Both the position numbers and the translations under genes were made by a program. Positions 52,315 to 59,553 of a DNA stretch of 64,000 nt are shown here, in pieces. Every line of letters begins with the position of its first letter. Within the stretch, counting starts at the first letter, position 1. The stretch spans positions 1-64,000 of the forward strand of contig NZ_FQUD01000004.1 in the NCBI RefSeq assembly GCF_900128945.1, given 5' to 3'. The notes under the pieces were generated by a model. It was not told where the DNA came from and ran no database searches. It saw only the letters and a program-made list of their open reading frames with translations. The stretch is from Chryseobacterium sp. OV279 (lineage in GTDB: Bacteria; Bacteroidota; Bacteroidia; Flavobacteriales; Weeksellaceae).

Positions 52315-52345
52315 TTGAAGAAAAGCTAAGAAATCATTAACTTTG
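52315..52345 (+). promoter_or_regulatory. Promoter of the bacilliredoxin gene
   Basis: TTG at 52315-52317 and TAACTTTG at 52338-52345, separated by 20 bases, fit the Bacteroidota -33/-7 promoter well. The ATG is 22 bases downstream. Confidence 0.65.
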
Positions 52346-52366
52346 TATCGATAAAAAACAAAATAT

Positions 52367-52777
52367 ATGTATCCAACAGATTTAGTAATGCCTATGAAGG
52401 CAGAACTTACAGATAAAGGTTTCCAGGATTTAACATCTCCAACGCAGGTAGAAGAGGCTTTAAAGCAGTCAGGAACTACCCTATTGGTGATCAATTCAGT
52501 TTGTGGATGTGCAGCGGGTGCGGCAAGACCGGGAGTTGTATATTCTTTGACGGGTGATAAAAAACCTGATCATTTAACAACTGTTTTTGCAGGATTTGAT
52601 ACGGAAGCTGTAGCAGAAGCTAGAAAGCATCTTGCTCCATTCCCTCCAAGCTCTCCATGTGTAGCACTTTTCAAGGATGGTGAATTGGTTCACATGCTGG
52701 AAAGACACCACATCGAAGGAAACCCTGCAGGCGCTATTGCAGCAAATCTTCAGGCTGCTTTTGACGAGTACTGCTAA
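52367..52777 (+). CDS. BrxA/BrxB-family bacilliredoxin
   Basis: A 136-residue thioredoxin-fold protein. The CxC active site is C46-G-C48 (NSVCGCAAG), with the family patterns ARPGVVYSLTGDKKPD and PSSPCVALFKDGELVHMLERHHIEG. In Bacillus these proteins remove bacillithiol from oxidised thiols. Whether this species uses bacillithiol is not shown here. It is monocistronic with its own promoter and terminator. It lies just outside the minus-strand sulfur operon. Confidence 0.9.
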   Translation: MYPTDLVMPMKAELTDKGFQDLTSPTQVEEALKQSGTTLLVINSVCGCAAGAARPGVVYSLTGDKKPDHLTTVFAGFDTEAVAEARKHLAPFPPSSPCVALFKDGELVHMLERHHIEGNPAGAIAANLQAAFDEYC

Positions 52778-52799
52778 GAGAAACAATCAAACAAATATG

Positions 52800-52831
52800 A
52801 ACCCGCTACATGATCTGTAGCGGGTTTTTTA
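52800..52831 (+). terminator. Terminator of the bacilliredoxin gene
   Basis: AACCCGCTACA and TGTAGCGGGTT form a perfect 11-bp stem with loop TGATC, then TTTTATG. It could also slow transcription arriving from the tRNA-like genes on the other strand, but there it lacks a T tract. Confidence 0.85.
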
Positions 52832-52894
52832 TGATGAGTTTGGCCTATTTGTATAAAAACAAATTCTAACAGTAAATACTATACCCAATAAATG

Positions 52895-52982
52895 AAGAGA
52901 GAAAAGGATTCGAACCTTTGATGCGAAGAACGCATATATTGTCACGAAGACAATACGCCTTAAGCCACTCAGCCATCTCTCT
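52895..52982 (-). tRNA. Class II tRNA-like gene with aberrant anticodon arm, copy 2
   Basis: An 88-nt tRNA-like structure, identical to the copy at 53043-53130. Acceptor AGAGAGA/TCTCTCT (7 bp, extendable to 8), D arm with the Ser-type GCTGAGTGG, a 5-bp variable arm ATGCG/CGCAT, and a perfect T arm AAAGG-TTCGAAT-CCTTT. The anticodon arm is 19 nt instead of 17: TATTGTC and GACAATA can pair fully, leaving TTCGT. A canonical 5-bp stem leaves a 9-base loop TCTTCGTGA, in which the anticodon could be UCG (by centre) or CGU (by U33/purine 37). The discriminator would be U; CCA is not encoded. Confidence 0.75.
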
Positions 52983-53042
52983 TTGTATAAAATAAATGAT
53001 CAGAATTTTGCAGTTAATACGACAGCAAACATCCAACAAATG

Positions 53043-53130
53043 AAGAGAGAAAAGGATTCGAACCTTTGATGCGAAGAACGCATATATTGTCACGAAGACA
53101 ATACGCCTTAAGCCACTCAGCCATCTCTCT
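53043..53130 (-). tRNA. Class II tRNA-like gene with aberrant anticodon arm, copy 1
   Basis: Identical in all 88 positions to the downstream copy, 148 bp away. It starts 13 bases after the stop codon of the SufS-like gene on the same strand. No TAnnTTTG box was found directly upstream, so it may be released from the operon transcript. The spacer after copy 2 resembles the one between the copies (both begin TCATTT and contain TTTATAC-like ends), which points to tandem duplication of a gene-plus-spacer unit. Class II fold and Ser-like D arm are certain; amino-acid identity is not. Confidence 0.75.
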
Positions 53131-53143
53131 TTAAAAGATTTAG

Positions 53144-54571
53144 TTATGAAGAATATGATTTTTCATAGTAATTTTTTATTTTTTTCTCTATATCAAAGTA
53201 ATCTTTGAGATCATTATCGAAATCTTTATGCTTATAATTAGTTTTATCAATCAGCTCATACTGCATGCGGTAAAAATCAATATTCCAGATGATTTTCTCG
53301 ATGGATTGTACGAAGAATTCCAAATCTTTTTCCGTTGTGTAAAGACCTAAACTCACTCTAACCATTCCTCTATAGAGGTTAACGGATGATTCATCGTCAA
53401 TATCCCACAATTCCTCTACTAAACAATCTTTTACAAAAGGATGGGAACAAAAACATTCATTCCTCACAGCAATTCCGAAATAATCATTTAAAATCAAAGA
53501 AGTCAGTTCGTGAGGGATGTTCTGTAAGTTCAGACAGATGACACCAACTTTGTTGGCAACATTTCCATTAGGATAAAGAATTACTTCCGGAATCTGGCTT
53601 AGCTCAGCATATAAATAATTGATCAGATGCTGTTCTTTAGCATAAACTTTCTCCATTTCTACATGTTGCATAAAATTGATTGTGCAGCCAAGTGATATGA
53701 TTCCCGGAATATTTAATGTTCCCGCATGCTCTTTATCCGATAGATGTTCGGCTACTGTAAAATCTTTTAATGTAACCGAGCTTACCATTCCTCCTCCATA
53801 AAATATGGGTTCCATTTGAGCCAGGATTTCTTTCTTTCCAATTAATACTCCCGGAGATCCCGGAGTGTATATTTTGTGTCCCGAAAAAACAAAGAAATCG
53901 ACAGAAGAAAGAGGATCTTCCTTATTGACTAATGAAACAGGTGCGTGCGCTACCAGCTGTGCCCCATCCACGATAATGTAAGCATCATATTGATGCGCCA
54001 GTTTGGCAATTTCATGGTAAGGAGAGATTTCACCGGAAACATTACTTGCACCGGTAATGGCTATATAGTTTACTTTTCTGTTAGAGCTTGCGAGCTGCTG
54101 TTCTATTTCAGCCAAATCAAAACCTATATAGGCCCCTTTTTCATCAAACCCTGAAATATACATTACTTTTTCATGATTAACACGATGGGGAAGATCATTA
54201 GAATGGTGCTCCATAGAAGATATCATAACGGTATCTTTTTCTGGCCTCAGTTTACTTAACCCCAGCGCGAGTCTATTTAACGGAAAAGTAACCCCGTTTC
54301 CAAGAAACACAACACCATATGTGTCATCTGCTCCTAAGAAATTTTTGATTGTATTTTCTGCCCATACAATAAGCTCGGTAGTAAATTTAGCCGCTGCATG
54401 TACTTTCGTGTGTGCGTTAGCATAATAGTTTAAATATTCCTGAGAGATTTCCTGTGAAGACCTCAAAGCCAGATTACTTGCTGCCGAATCTAAATAGATG
54501 CGTTCAGTTTTTTTCTGATCAGAAGTGTTAATGTACAGATCTGTTCCTATAAATAGCTCTTTATAATTCAT
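53144..54571 (-). CDS. SufS-like cysteine desulfurase (class V aminotransferase fold)
   Basis: A 475-residue PLP enzyme. By comparison with SufS, H122/H123 (SMEHHSND) stack on PLP, D202 (VDGAQ) contacts the ring, K233 (FSGHK) forms the Schiff base, C375 (VRNECFCSHP, aligned with RxGHHCxxP) is the catalytic persulfide cysteine and R405 (VRVSLGLYTT) binds the substrate carboxylate. C373 is an extra cysteine. A C-terminal extension of about 50 residues, rich in K, D, Y and N, is not seen in SufS. It follows the unknown protein gene by 90 bp and precedes the tRNA-like genes by 13 nt. It probably makes persulfide sulfur (or selenium) for the TusA-like protein. Confidence 0.85.
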   Translation of the reverse strand: MNYKELFIGTDLYINTSDQKKTERIYLDSAASNLALRSSQEISQEYLNYYANAHTKVHAAAKFTTELIVWAENTIKNFLGADDTYGVVFLGNGVTFPLNRLALGLSKLRPEKDTVMISSMEHHSNDLPHRVNHEKVMYISGFDEKGAYIGFDLAEIEQQLASSNRKVNYIAITGASNVSGEISPYHEIAKLAHQYDAYIIVDGAQLVAHAPVSLVNKEDPLSSVDFFVFSGHKIYTPGSPGVLIGKKEILAQMEPIFYGGGMVSSVTLKDFTVAEHLSDKEHAGTLNIPGIISLGCTINFMQHVEMEKVYAKEQHLINYLYAELSQIPEVILYPNGNVANKVGVICLNLQNIPHELTSLILNDYFGIAVRNECFCSHPFVKDCLVEELWDIDDESSVNLYRGMVRVSLGLYTTEKDLEFFVQSIEKIIWNIDFYRMQYELIDKTNYKHKDFDNDLKDYFDIEKKIKNYYEKSYSS

Positions 54572-54661
54572 AAAAGAAGTTTTGTGAAAAATTTAATGAA
54601 GTTTTTAGATGTAAATATTTGATGGCAGACATTTTATTATTGTCCTACTTCTTTTACAGCA

Positions 54662-55414
54662 TTACGACCAATCTTTCTTGTATGAATTTTCTTCATCACA
54701 AAAAAAACTATGACAATAGCTTTTCAGATTATAGACTTCTGAGGCTACATATTCTCCCAATCGAACACGATCAACATATATGTCATTTGATATATGAATA
54801 ATATCTTCTGACTGATGTTTATTATAAACCAAATGCAATAGCGTGGCTAAAATCAGATTACATTTTACACTGGCTCCTTCTCTCATTACGATCGGATTTC
54901 CATCCGGGCCCATAATAGTGTACGCTGTTTTAGACTCACTTATTTCGCACTGGTCATTATTAATACACCTCACAAGTGATTGCTCATTACTATTAAACAG
55001 GGTATATTTCTCCGGCGACACCTTATATCTTTTGCGAAATTCCAGCATCGCTCTATTTCTTACCGAGCTTTCAAAGTAAATATCTAACTCTGAACTTTTT
55101 ACATCATACTGATCCAGAATCATCAAATAGTTTTCCGGGATTTTATAAAGTTCCTTAAACTCTTTTCTAAAAGAAATATCCACCCCTATATCATTAATCC
55201 ATAAGTTAAATGAAACTTTATTTCCTTTGCTTTTTAAATACTTAAAAGATTCAAGACCCAGTTCGAAAGAATGTACTTCCGACTCTCCTTCATTAGAAAG
55301 ATCTTCCAATCCATCTGCAATACAGTAATGCCCTGCAATAATTGATTGATTTTTCCCTTTGATATCTCTTAATTCCTTTTCAATAACACTAAAAGCACTT
55401 TTGGTTGAGTTCAT
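54662..55414 (-). CDS. Unknown protein of the sulfur-transfer operon
   Basis: A 250-residue soluble protein that I cannot place in a family. Visible features: cysteines at AGHYC near residue 31, RCINNDQC near 149-156, VKC near 184 and YCHSFFC near 234-240, which could bind a metal or carry sulfur; NLWINDIGVD near 71-80; and a conserved-looking GPDGNPIVMREGASVKCN before a hydrophobic helix (LILATLLHLV). There is no signal peptide. It lies between the TusA-like gene (16 bp upstream) and the SufS-like gene. By position it is the best candidate for the enzyme that uses the mobilised sulfur. AT-rich like its neighbours. Confidence 0.65.
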   Translation of the reverse strand: MNSTKSAFSVIEKELRDIKGKNQSIIAGHYCIADGLEDLSNEGESEVHSFELGLESFKYLKSKGNKVSFNLWINDIGVDISFRKEFKELYKIPENYLMILDQYDVKSSELDIYFESSVRNRAMLEFRKRYKVSPEKYTLFNSNEQSLVRCINNDQCEISESKTAYTIMGPDGNPIVMREGASVKCNLILATLLHLVYNKHQSEDIIHISNDIYVDRVRLGEYVASEVYNLKSYCHSFFCDEENSYKKDWS

Positions 55415-55430
55415 AGCAACTATATATATA

Positions 55431-55661
55431 TTATACCTTTAAAATTAAAAAAGAGTAAACGCCTGCAAGTTCAGTGTATTCCAGCAGGTTGCTTTTACCG
55501 TTTTGACAAAACCTCTGAACATCCGTCTTTGTATTAGGATCAGTGGCTATAAGCTTAATCTTATCACCGGCTAACGTTGTTTTTAAGACCTTTTTTAATC
55601 TTAATACCGGGATTGGACATGTTTCACCCGAAACATCCAAAATTGAAAAATCTGTTTTCAT
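55431..55661 (-). CDS. TusA/SirA/YedF-family sulfur carrier
   Basis: A 76-residue protein. The CPxP motif is C15-P-I-P18 (SGETCPIPVLRLKKVL), the persulfide-carrying cysteine of TusA-like proteins, and the remaining fold pattern (KLIATDPNTKTDVQRFCQ) agrees, with a second cysteine at the usual place. In E. coli TusA passes sulfur from a cysteine desulfurase towards tRNA thiolation; YedF-type relatives are linked to selenium. It lies 22 bp from the transporter gene and 16 bp from the unknown gene, in one operon with a desulfurase. Confidence 0.88.
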   Translation of the reverse strand: MKTDFSILDVSGETCPIPVLRLKKVLKTTLAGDKIKLIATDPNTKTDVQRFCQNGKSNLLEYTELAGVYSFLILKV

Positions 55662-55683
55662 AACTTCTTAATTTCTTAGCGTA

Positions 55684-56580
55684 TCACTTTTTAGATACTT
55701 TTGAAAGACCTATAAAAATTAATAGAATACCTGGATATATATACATACTGGGCGCCTCAGACAGGAATAAATACGCAAAAACAATCGCAAAAACAGGCTC
55801 CAGCAATAGAAGATTAGATAATAGTAAAGGAGGTAATTTTTTAGAGGCATACGCAAATCCAAAAGTGGGAATTGCTGTTGAGAAGATCCCCAGAGCAATA
55901 ATGCTTAGTATATTAGAACTACTCAAACTCTCTAAATGAATCCCTACCTTATCAAATAACAAAATATAAAGAAATACCAAACCTCCAAAAAAACAGGTTC
56001 CAAGGGTTACACTTAAAGTATTTATTTGTTTGTTTAAAAGATTTTGCCTGTTAGAAATCATCACAAAAACAGCAAATAATAACGCCCCTGTTATGGCGAA
56101 TATATGTCCCAATACTGACGAAGAAGAAACATTCAGCGGAGCACCAAGATGTGGATACATGATAACAGCCACTCCCAAAACGGCAACTATGGTTCCTATA
56201 TATTCATTTTTTGAAATCGCATTGCCCTTCAATATCCTGAATAAAATCACAAAAAAGGGAGAGATACTTATCAATAGCGTTACTTCTCCAATAGGAGCTA
56301 GCATAAAAGCCATTGTTCCAAAAAAATAAGTCAGAAATAAAACCAAGCTCAGAATAACAATTATTTTATTCGAAAATAAATCTTTGAAAACCTGTTTGGT
56401 TTTTCTTTGAAAGAATAAGACCAGGAACAAAGCCAAACAAGTAATAATAAATCTTAGGGAAATAATAAGCAATGGAGACTTCAGGGAAGAAAGTCTTATA
56501 AAAACACCCACCATTCCCCAGCCCAATATAGAAGCTAAAGCAGTTATTAAAGACGAATTTCCATTCTGGTTGGTTGCCAT
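55684..56580 (-). CDS. EamA/DMT-family transporter
   Basis: A 298-residue inner-membrane protein with ten helices in two EamA repeats (about 10-140 and 152-293). The second repeat has the usual ...LLLEPVFAIVFAYLFLSEAP motif. Family members export amino acids and related metabolites. As first gene of an operon with a desulfurase and a sulfur carrier, export of cysteine or a sulfur compound is plausible but unproven. The gene is strikingly AT-rich. Confidence 0.85.
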   Translation of the reverse strand: MATNQNGNSSLITALASILGWGMVGVFIRLSSLKSPLLIISLRFIITCLALFLVLFFQRKTKQVFKDLFSNKIIVILSLVLFLTYFFGTMAFMLAPIGEVTLLISISPFFVILFRILKGNAISKNEYIGTIVAVLGVAVIMYPHLGAPLNVSSSSVLGHIFAITGALLFAVFVMISNRQNLLNKQINTLSVTLGTCFFGGLVFLYILLFDKVGIHLESLSSSNILSIIALGIFSTAIPTFGFAYASKKLPPLLLSNLLLLEPVFAIVFAYLFLSEAPSMYIYPGILLIFIGLSKVSKK

Positions 56581-57084
56581 TGTATTAGTTTTTTAATATT
56601 TTGAGAGACCTCTAATATTCCTTTAAAATTTTCCTATAATTTGTAAATAACAAATTAAATATTTCCCTGAAGAAATTTTAAAAATTTTGACTGCAGCAAT
56701 ATTAAACAAAAATATCACACAAACGTGAAAAAAATAAAAAAATGTAAAATCTCCATTTTATTTCACTTAATACCTACGTGATAAAAGGGGCGATAAGGTT
56801 GAAATACAAAAGAATAAATTACTGACAAACAATAAAATACAAAACATTTCACTTATAAGTAAATGCTAATTTTTTTAAATAAATTTTACAGAAAATAATT
56901 CAAAAAACTGAAAAATATTCTTTTAATTCTCTTGAAACAGATGTCCCAAAAAACACTGAAAGCAGCCGAGTCTTTCCTGTAAACATGGCTAAGATCTCAA
57001 GGAGGTCTTTGTTAATTTTCAGGGTTATTTTATTTAACGTGATAAAAATTCTCTAAAAATCCAAATATTATTATATTTGTTGGA
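56581..57084. other. AT-rich divergent intergenic region
   Basis: Over 500 bp without a gene between the transporter operon (minus) and the GH3 gene (plus). Very AT-rich, with no long palindrome. On the plus strand TATATTTG at 57072-57079 is an exact -7 box but only 5 bases before the GH3 ATG. No clear promoter for the minus-strand operon could be named; the best is a one-mismatch TTAATTTG near 56653-56660. Confidence 0.5.
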
Positions 57085-58599
57085 ATGGCAACAAAGGCAC
57101 TTTTCAATACTGTCGTCAACTGGTTTATCCGTCAGAGGATAGATCAGATTCAGAATTTCATGGATCATCCCATTGAAACTCAGAAAGGTATACTCTTTTC
57201 TCAACTGTTTCATGCTGAAGACACCGAATACGGCAAAGCATATGGCTTTAATTCAATTTCCAGCTATCAGGACTTTAAAAACAAGGTTCCGATCGTTACC
57301 TATGAAGATTTCGAGCCTTTTATTGAAAGAGCAAGACAAGGGCACAAGGATGTGAGCTGGCCCGGATACATTAAACATTTTGCAAAATCCTCGGGAACAA
57401 CCAATGCAAAAAGTAAATTCATCCCCATTTCCACCGAGAGTCTGGAATACTGCCACATGAAGGCCGGAAAAGATATGGTGTCTATCTACGCCAACAACCA
57501 TCCTGAAAATCAGCTTTTTACCAATAAAAACCTGCGTTTGGGAGGCAGCTCTGAGCTCCATGCAGATTTTAACACCAAATTCGGGGATCTCTCCGCTATA
57601 TTAATTGATAATCTTCCTTTTTGGGTAGAAATTACCACAACGCCAAGCAAAAAGGTCTCCCTGATGTCTGAGTGGGAAAGCAAGCTTAAAGCCATCACCT
57701 CAGAAGTGAAAAATGAAGATGTAGGAAGTATCCTCGGGGTACCGAGCTGGATGATGGTTCTTCTTCAAAGGGTGTTGAAAGAAACCGACAGCGGAAGTAT
57801 TTCTGAACTCTGGCCTAATTTAGAGGTCTTTTTTCACGGTGGAATCAGTTTCAAGCCATACAAGGACCAATACAGGCAGATCATCGGTAAAAAGATCAAT
57901 TACTACGAAATTTACAATGCTTCTGAAGGCTTCTTCGGGATCCAGGACAGATCGGACAGCGACGAAATGCTGCTGATGCTGGATTATGGTATTTTTTACG
58001 AGTTTATTCCGATGGATCAGTTTCATTTTTCCAATCCGAAAGTGGTGAGTCTGGAAGATGTTGAAGTAGGAAAAAACTATGCAATGGTGATTACTACAAA
58101 CGGCGGACTGTGGAGATATCTGATCGGTGACACCGTGGTATTTACCTCTACCAATCCTTTCAGAATAAAAATTACGGGAAGAACCAAACATTATATCAAT
58201 GCGTTCGGGGAAGAGCTTATGATCACGAATGTGGAATCTGCCCTTTCAAAGGCTTGTGAAGTGACCGGAGCAAGCATTACCGACTTTACCGGTGCTCCTG
58301 TTTTCATGAAAGAAAATGAAGGCGGTGCCCACGAATGGATCTTCGAATTCAGTCATCATCCGGATGATCTGGACCGTTTTACCGATGCTTTCGATCATCA
58401 TTTAAAAACGATCAATTCGGATTATGAGGCTAAAAGATACAACAATCTGACGCTGAAAAGACCCATTGTCCACATCGCAAAACCCGATCTTTTCTATCAA
58501 TGGCTGGAATCCAAAGGGAAACTAGGCGGCCAGAATAAAGTTCCTAGACTGAGCAACGACAGAGAATATATAGATCCTTTACTGGAACTTAACAGATAA
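57085..58599 (+). CDS. GH3 auxin-responsive promoter family protein
   Basis: A 504-residue acyl-adenylate-forming enzyme of the GH3 type. FAKSSGTTNAKSKFIP near residues 98-113 is the ATP-binding P-loop-like motif, YNASEGFFGIQD near 276-287 is the second nucleotide motif, and GDTVVFTS...ITGRTKHYINAFGEEL is the hinge. In plants GH3 proteins join amino acids to acyl acids; the bacterial substrates are unknown. Full length and cytosolic. Separate from the AT-rich operon on its left. Confidence 0.88.
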   Translation: MATKALFNTVVNWFIRQRIDQIQNFMDHPIETQKGILFSQLFHAEDTEYGKAYGFNSISSYQDFKNKVPIVTYEDFEPFIERARQGHKDVSWPGYIKHFAKSSGTTNAKSKFIPISTESLEYCHMKAGKDMVSIYANNHPENQLFTNKNLRLGGSSELHADFNTKFGDLSAILIDNLPFWVEITTTPSKKVSLMSEWESKLKAITSEVKNEDVGSILGVPSWMMVLLQRVLKETDSGSISELWPNLEVFFHGGISFKPYKDQYRQIIGKKINYYEIYNASEGFFGIQDRSDSDEMLLMLDYGIFYEFIPMDQFHFSNPKVVSLEDVEVGKNYAMVITTNGGLWRYLIGDTVVFTSTNPFRIKITGRTKHYINAFGEELMITNVESALSKACEVTGASITDFTGAPVFMKENEGGAHEWIFEFSHHPDDLDRFTDAFDHHLKTINSDYEAKRYNNLTLKRPIVHIAKPDLFYQWLESKGKLGGQNKVPRLSNDREYIDPLLELNR

Positions 58600-58715
58600 T
58601 GTAAGGAGAAAGGAAGCTTGATGAGGGAAGATGGAAGTTACAGAAGCCCACACATAAATATTAGGGCACTTCCCTAATCCCTAATTCCTCATCCCTAACC
58701 CCTAAAAACAACACA
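58600..58715. repeat. Repeat-like spacer after the GH3 gene
   Basis: Contains GATGAGGGAAGATGGAAGTTACAGAAG and, after 30 bases, CCTAATCCCTAATTCCTCATCCCTAACCCCTAA (given here only in part as wording such as CCCTAA repeats). CCCTAA-like words recur four times. No gene. Confidence 0.45.
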
Positions 58716-58720
58716 TAAAA

Positions 58721-58749
58721 AAAACGCAGCCAAAATTTGACTGCGTTTT
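58721..58749. terminator. Convergent terminator
   Basis: AAAACGCAG and CTGCGTTTT form a 9-bp stem around an 11-base AT-rich loop, A-rich on the left and T-rich on the right, serving both the GH3 gene and the minus-strand lipoprotein gene. Confidence 0.8.
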
Positions 58750-58767
58750 CTGTATTTTAGTATTTGA

Positions 58768-59145
58768 TTATTTCTTTAGATCTTCCTTCAGTTTCTTCGC
58801 TCCCTCTTCCACTTTTGCAGCGCCTTTTGCAGCAGCATCTTTTACATCCTGGCCAACTTCTTTCGCTCCGGCCTTGATGTCTTTTCCTGCTTTATTAAGG
58901 TCTTCTTTCGTTTTCTGAGCAGCTTCGTCTATTTTGTTTCCGGCTGCATCTACTTTGGCTTTTACATCTTCCTTCGCCTTGTCTACTTTAGCGGTATCTA
59001 CGTGAGGAGATGTTTCAGAAACGGTAGTTGTAGTGGTCGTTACCGATCCGTCAGTTCCTTCAACCTGTTCTGTTTTTGTTGTAGATTTTGTGCATGATAC
59101 AGCAAATAGTGCGATGGCAGCTGCTGCTAAGATTTGTTTTTTCAT
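58768..59145 (-). CDS. Small Lys/Ala-rich lipoprotein with amphipathic repeats
   Basis: A 125-residue lipoprotein. The signal ends in FAVSC with lipid cysteine C18. A Thr-rich stretch (TVTTTTTTVSE-like) follows, then residues 50-125 show repeated 11-residue K/A/D/E patterns (KAKVDAAGNKIDEAAQKTKEDL, shown in part) typical of LEA-like or apolipoprotein-like amphipathic helices. Such proteins are often stress-induced in Bacteroidota. Function unknown. Confidence 0.8.
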   Translation of the reverse strand: MKKQILAAAAIALFAVSCTKSTTKTEQVEGTDGSVTTTTTTVSETSPHVDTAKVDKAKEDVKAKVDAAGNKIDEAAQKTKEDLNKAGKDIKAGAKEVGQDVKDAAAKGAAKVEEGAKKLKEDLKK

Positions 59146-59186
59146 ATTGTATATTTTTTTAAAAGGTTTTTAATATTTGGTGAATT

Positions 59187-59549
59187 TTATTCTGTCTTCG
59201 CTCCATTGGTTGGCGGAGTGTCTGATGTTTTCTGTTTTTTCTCTGCATCCGTCTTCTTCTTTTCTTCTTCCAGTTTCTTTTTGTTCTCTTTTTCGAGCTC
59301 TTCTTTCAGCTTCTGTTCTTCTTTCTGAAGTTTTTCAGCCTGTTTTATAGAATCCTGGTATTTCTGTGATGACATTCTGATCTGGCGAACAATATCTACC
59401 GATGTCGCGCCTGCTGAAAATGAATCGACAGCAGCGGTATCATAATGAATTTTTACCTGCTCATCTGCTGCAAAACCCGGTGTTTCTTTCTTTGAACAGG
59501 CCGACAGCAAAAGCAGTATCACAAAAACCGCAGAGAGTAAATTTTTCAT
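59187..59549 (-). CDS. Small lipoprotein with long charged coiled coil
   Basis: A 120-residue lipoprotein. Lipid cysteine C18 follows LLLLSA. After a short globular part (QVKIHYDTAAVDSFSAG), residues 58-105 are a highly charged single helix or coiled coil of K, E and L. The end is Thr/Pro-rich. It lies 4 bp after the phosphodiesterase-like gene and is followed by the LEA-like gene, so the three may be one transcript. Function unknown. Confidence 0.75.
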   Translation of the reverse strand: MKNLLSAVFVILLLLSACSKKETPGFAADEQVKIHYDTAAVDSFSAGATSVDIVRQIRMSSQKYQDSIKQAEKLQKEEQKLKEELEKENKKKLEEEKKKTDAEKKQKTSDTPPTNGAKTE

Positions 59550-59553
59550 GGAA

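Larger units (their letters stand above)
51912..52366. other. Gene-free AT-rich region between yqeY and the bacilliredoxin gene
   Basis: No convincing gene in 455 bp. It begins with repeat-like wording (GGGATACGTGGTGCGAG...ATTCGGGATTTACCG), then the strong palindromic terminator at 52008-52037, then AT-rich sequence with TATTGATATATTAATATTATATTAA near 52250-52280, and ends in the bacilliredoxin promoter. Confidence 0.55.

Noticed and set aside
52866..53093. 75-codon ORF across the tRNA-like genes
   Set aside because: It is the translation of the two tRNA-like sequences themselves; the repeated peptide AYCLRDNICVLRIKGSN-like wording comes from the duplication.
52895..53130. tRNA pair as attachment site of an integrated element
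   Set aside because: No integrase, recombinase or phage gene is present, and the repeats are whole tRNA-like genes with spacers rather than short 3'-end duplications.
53945..55079. Plus-strand ORFs opposite the desulfurase and the unknown gene (53945-54154, 54619-54801, 54843-55079)
   Set aside because: Antisense shadows; no promoter, no motif, and the minus-strand genes are coherent.
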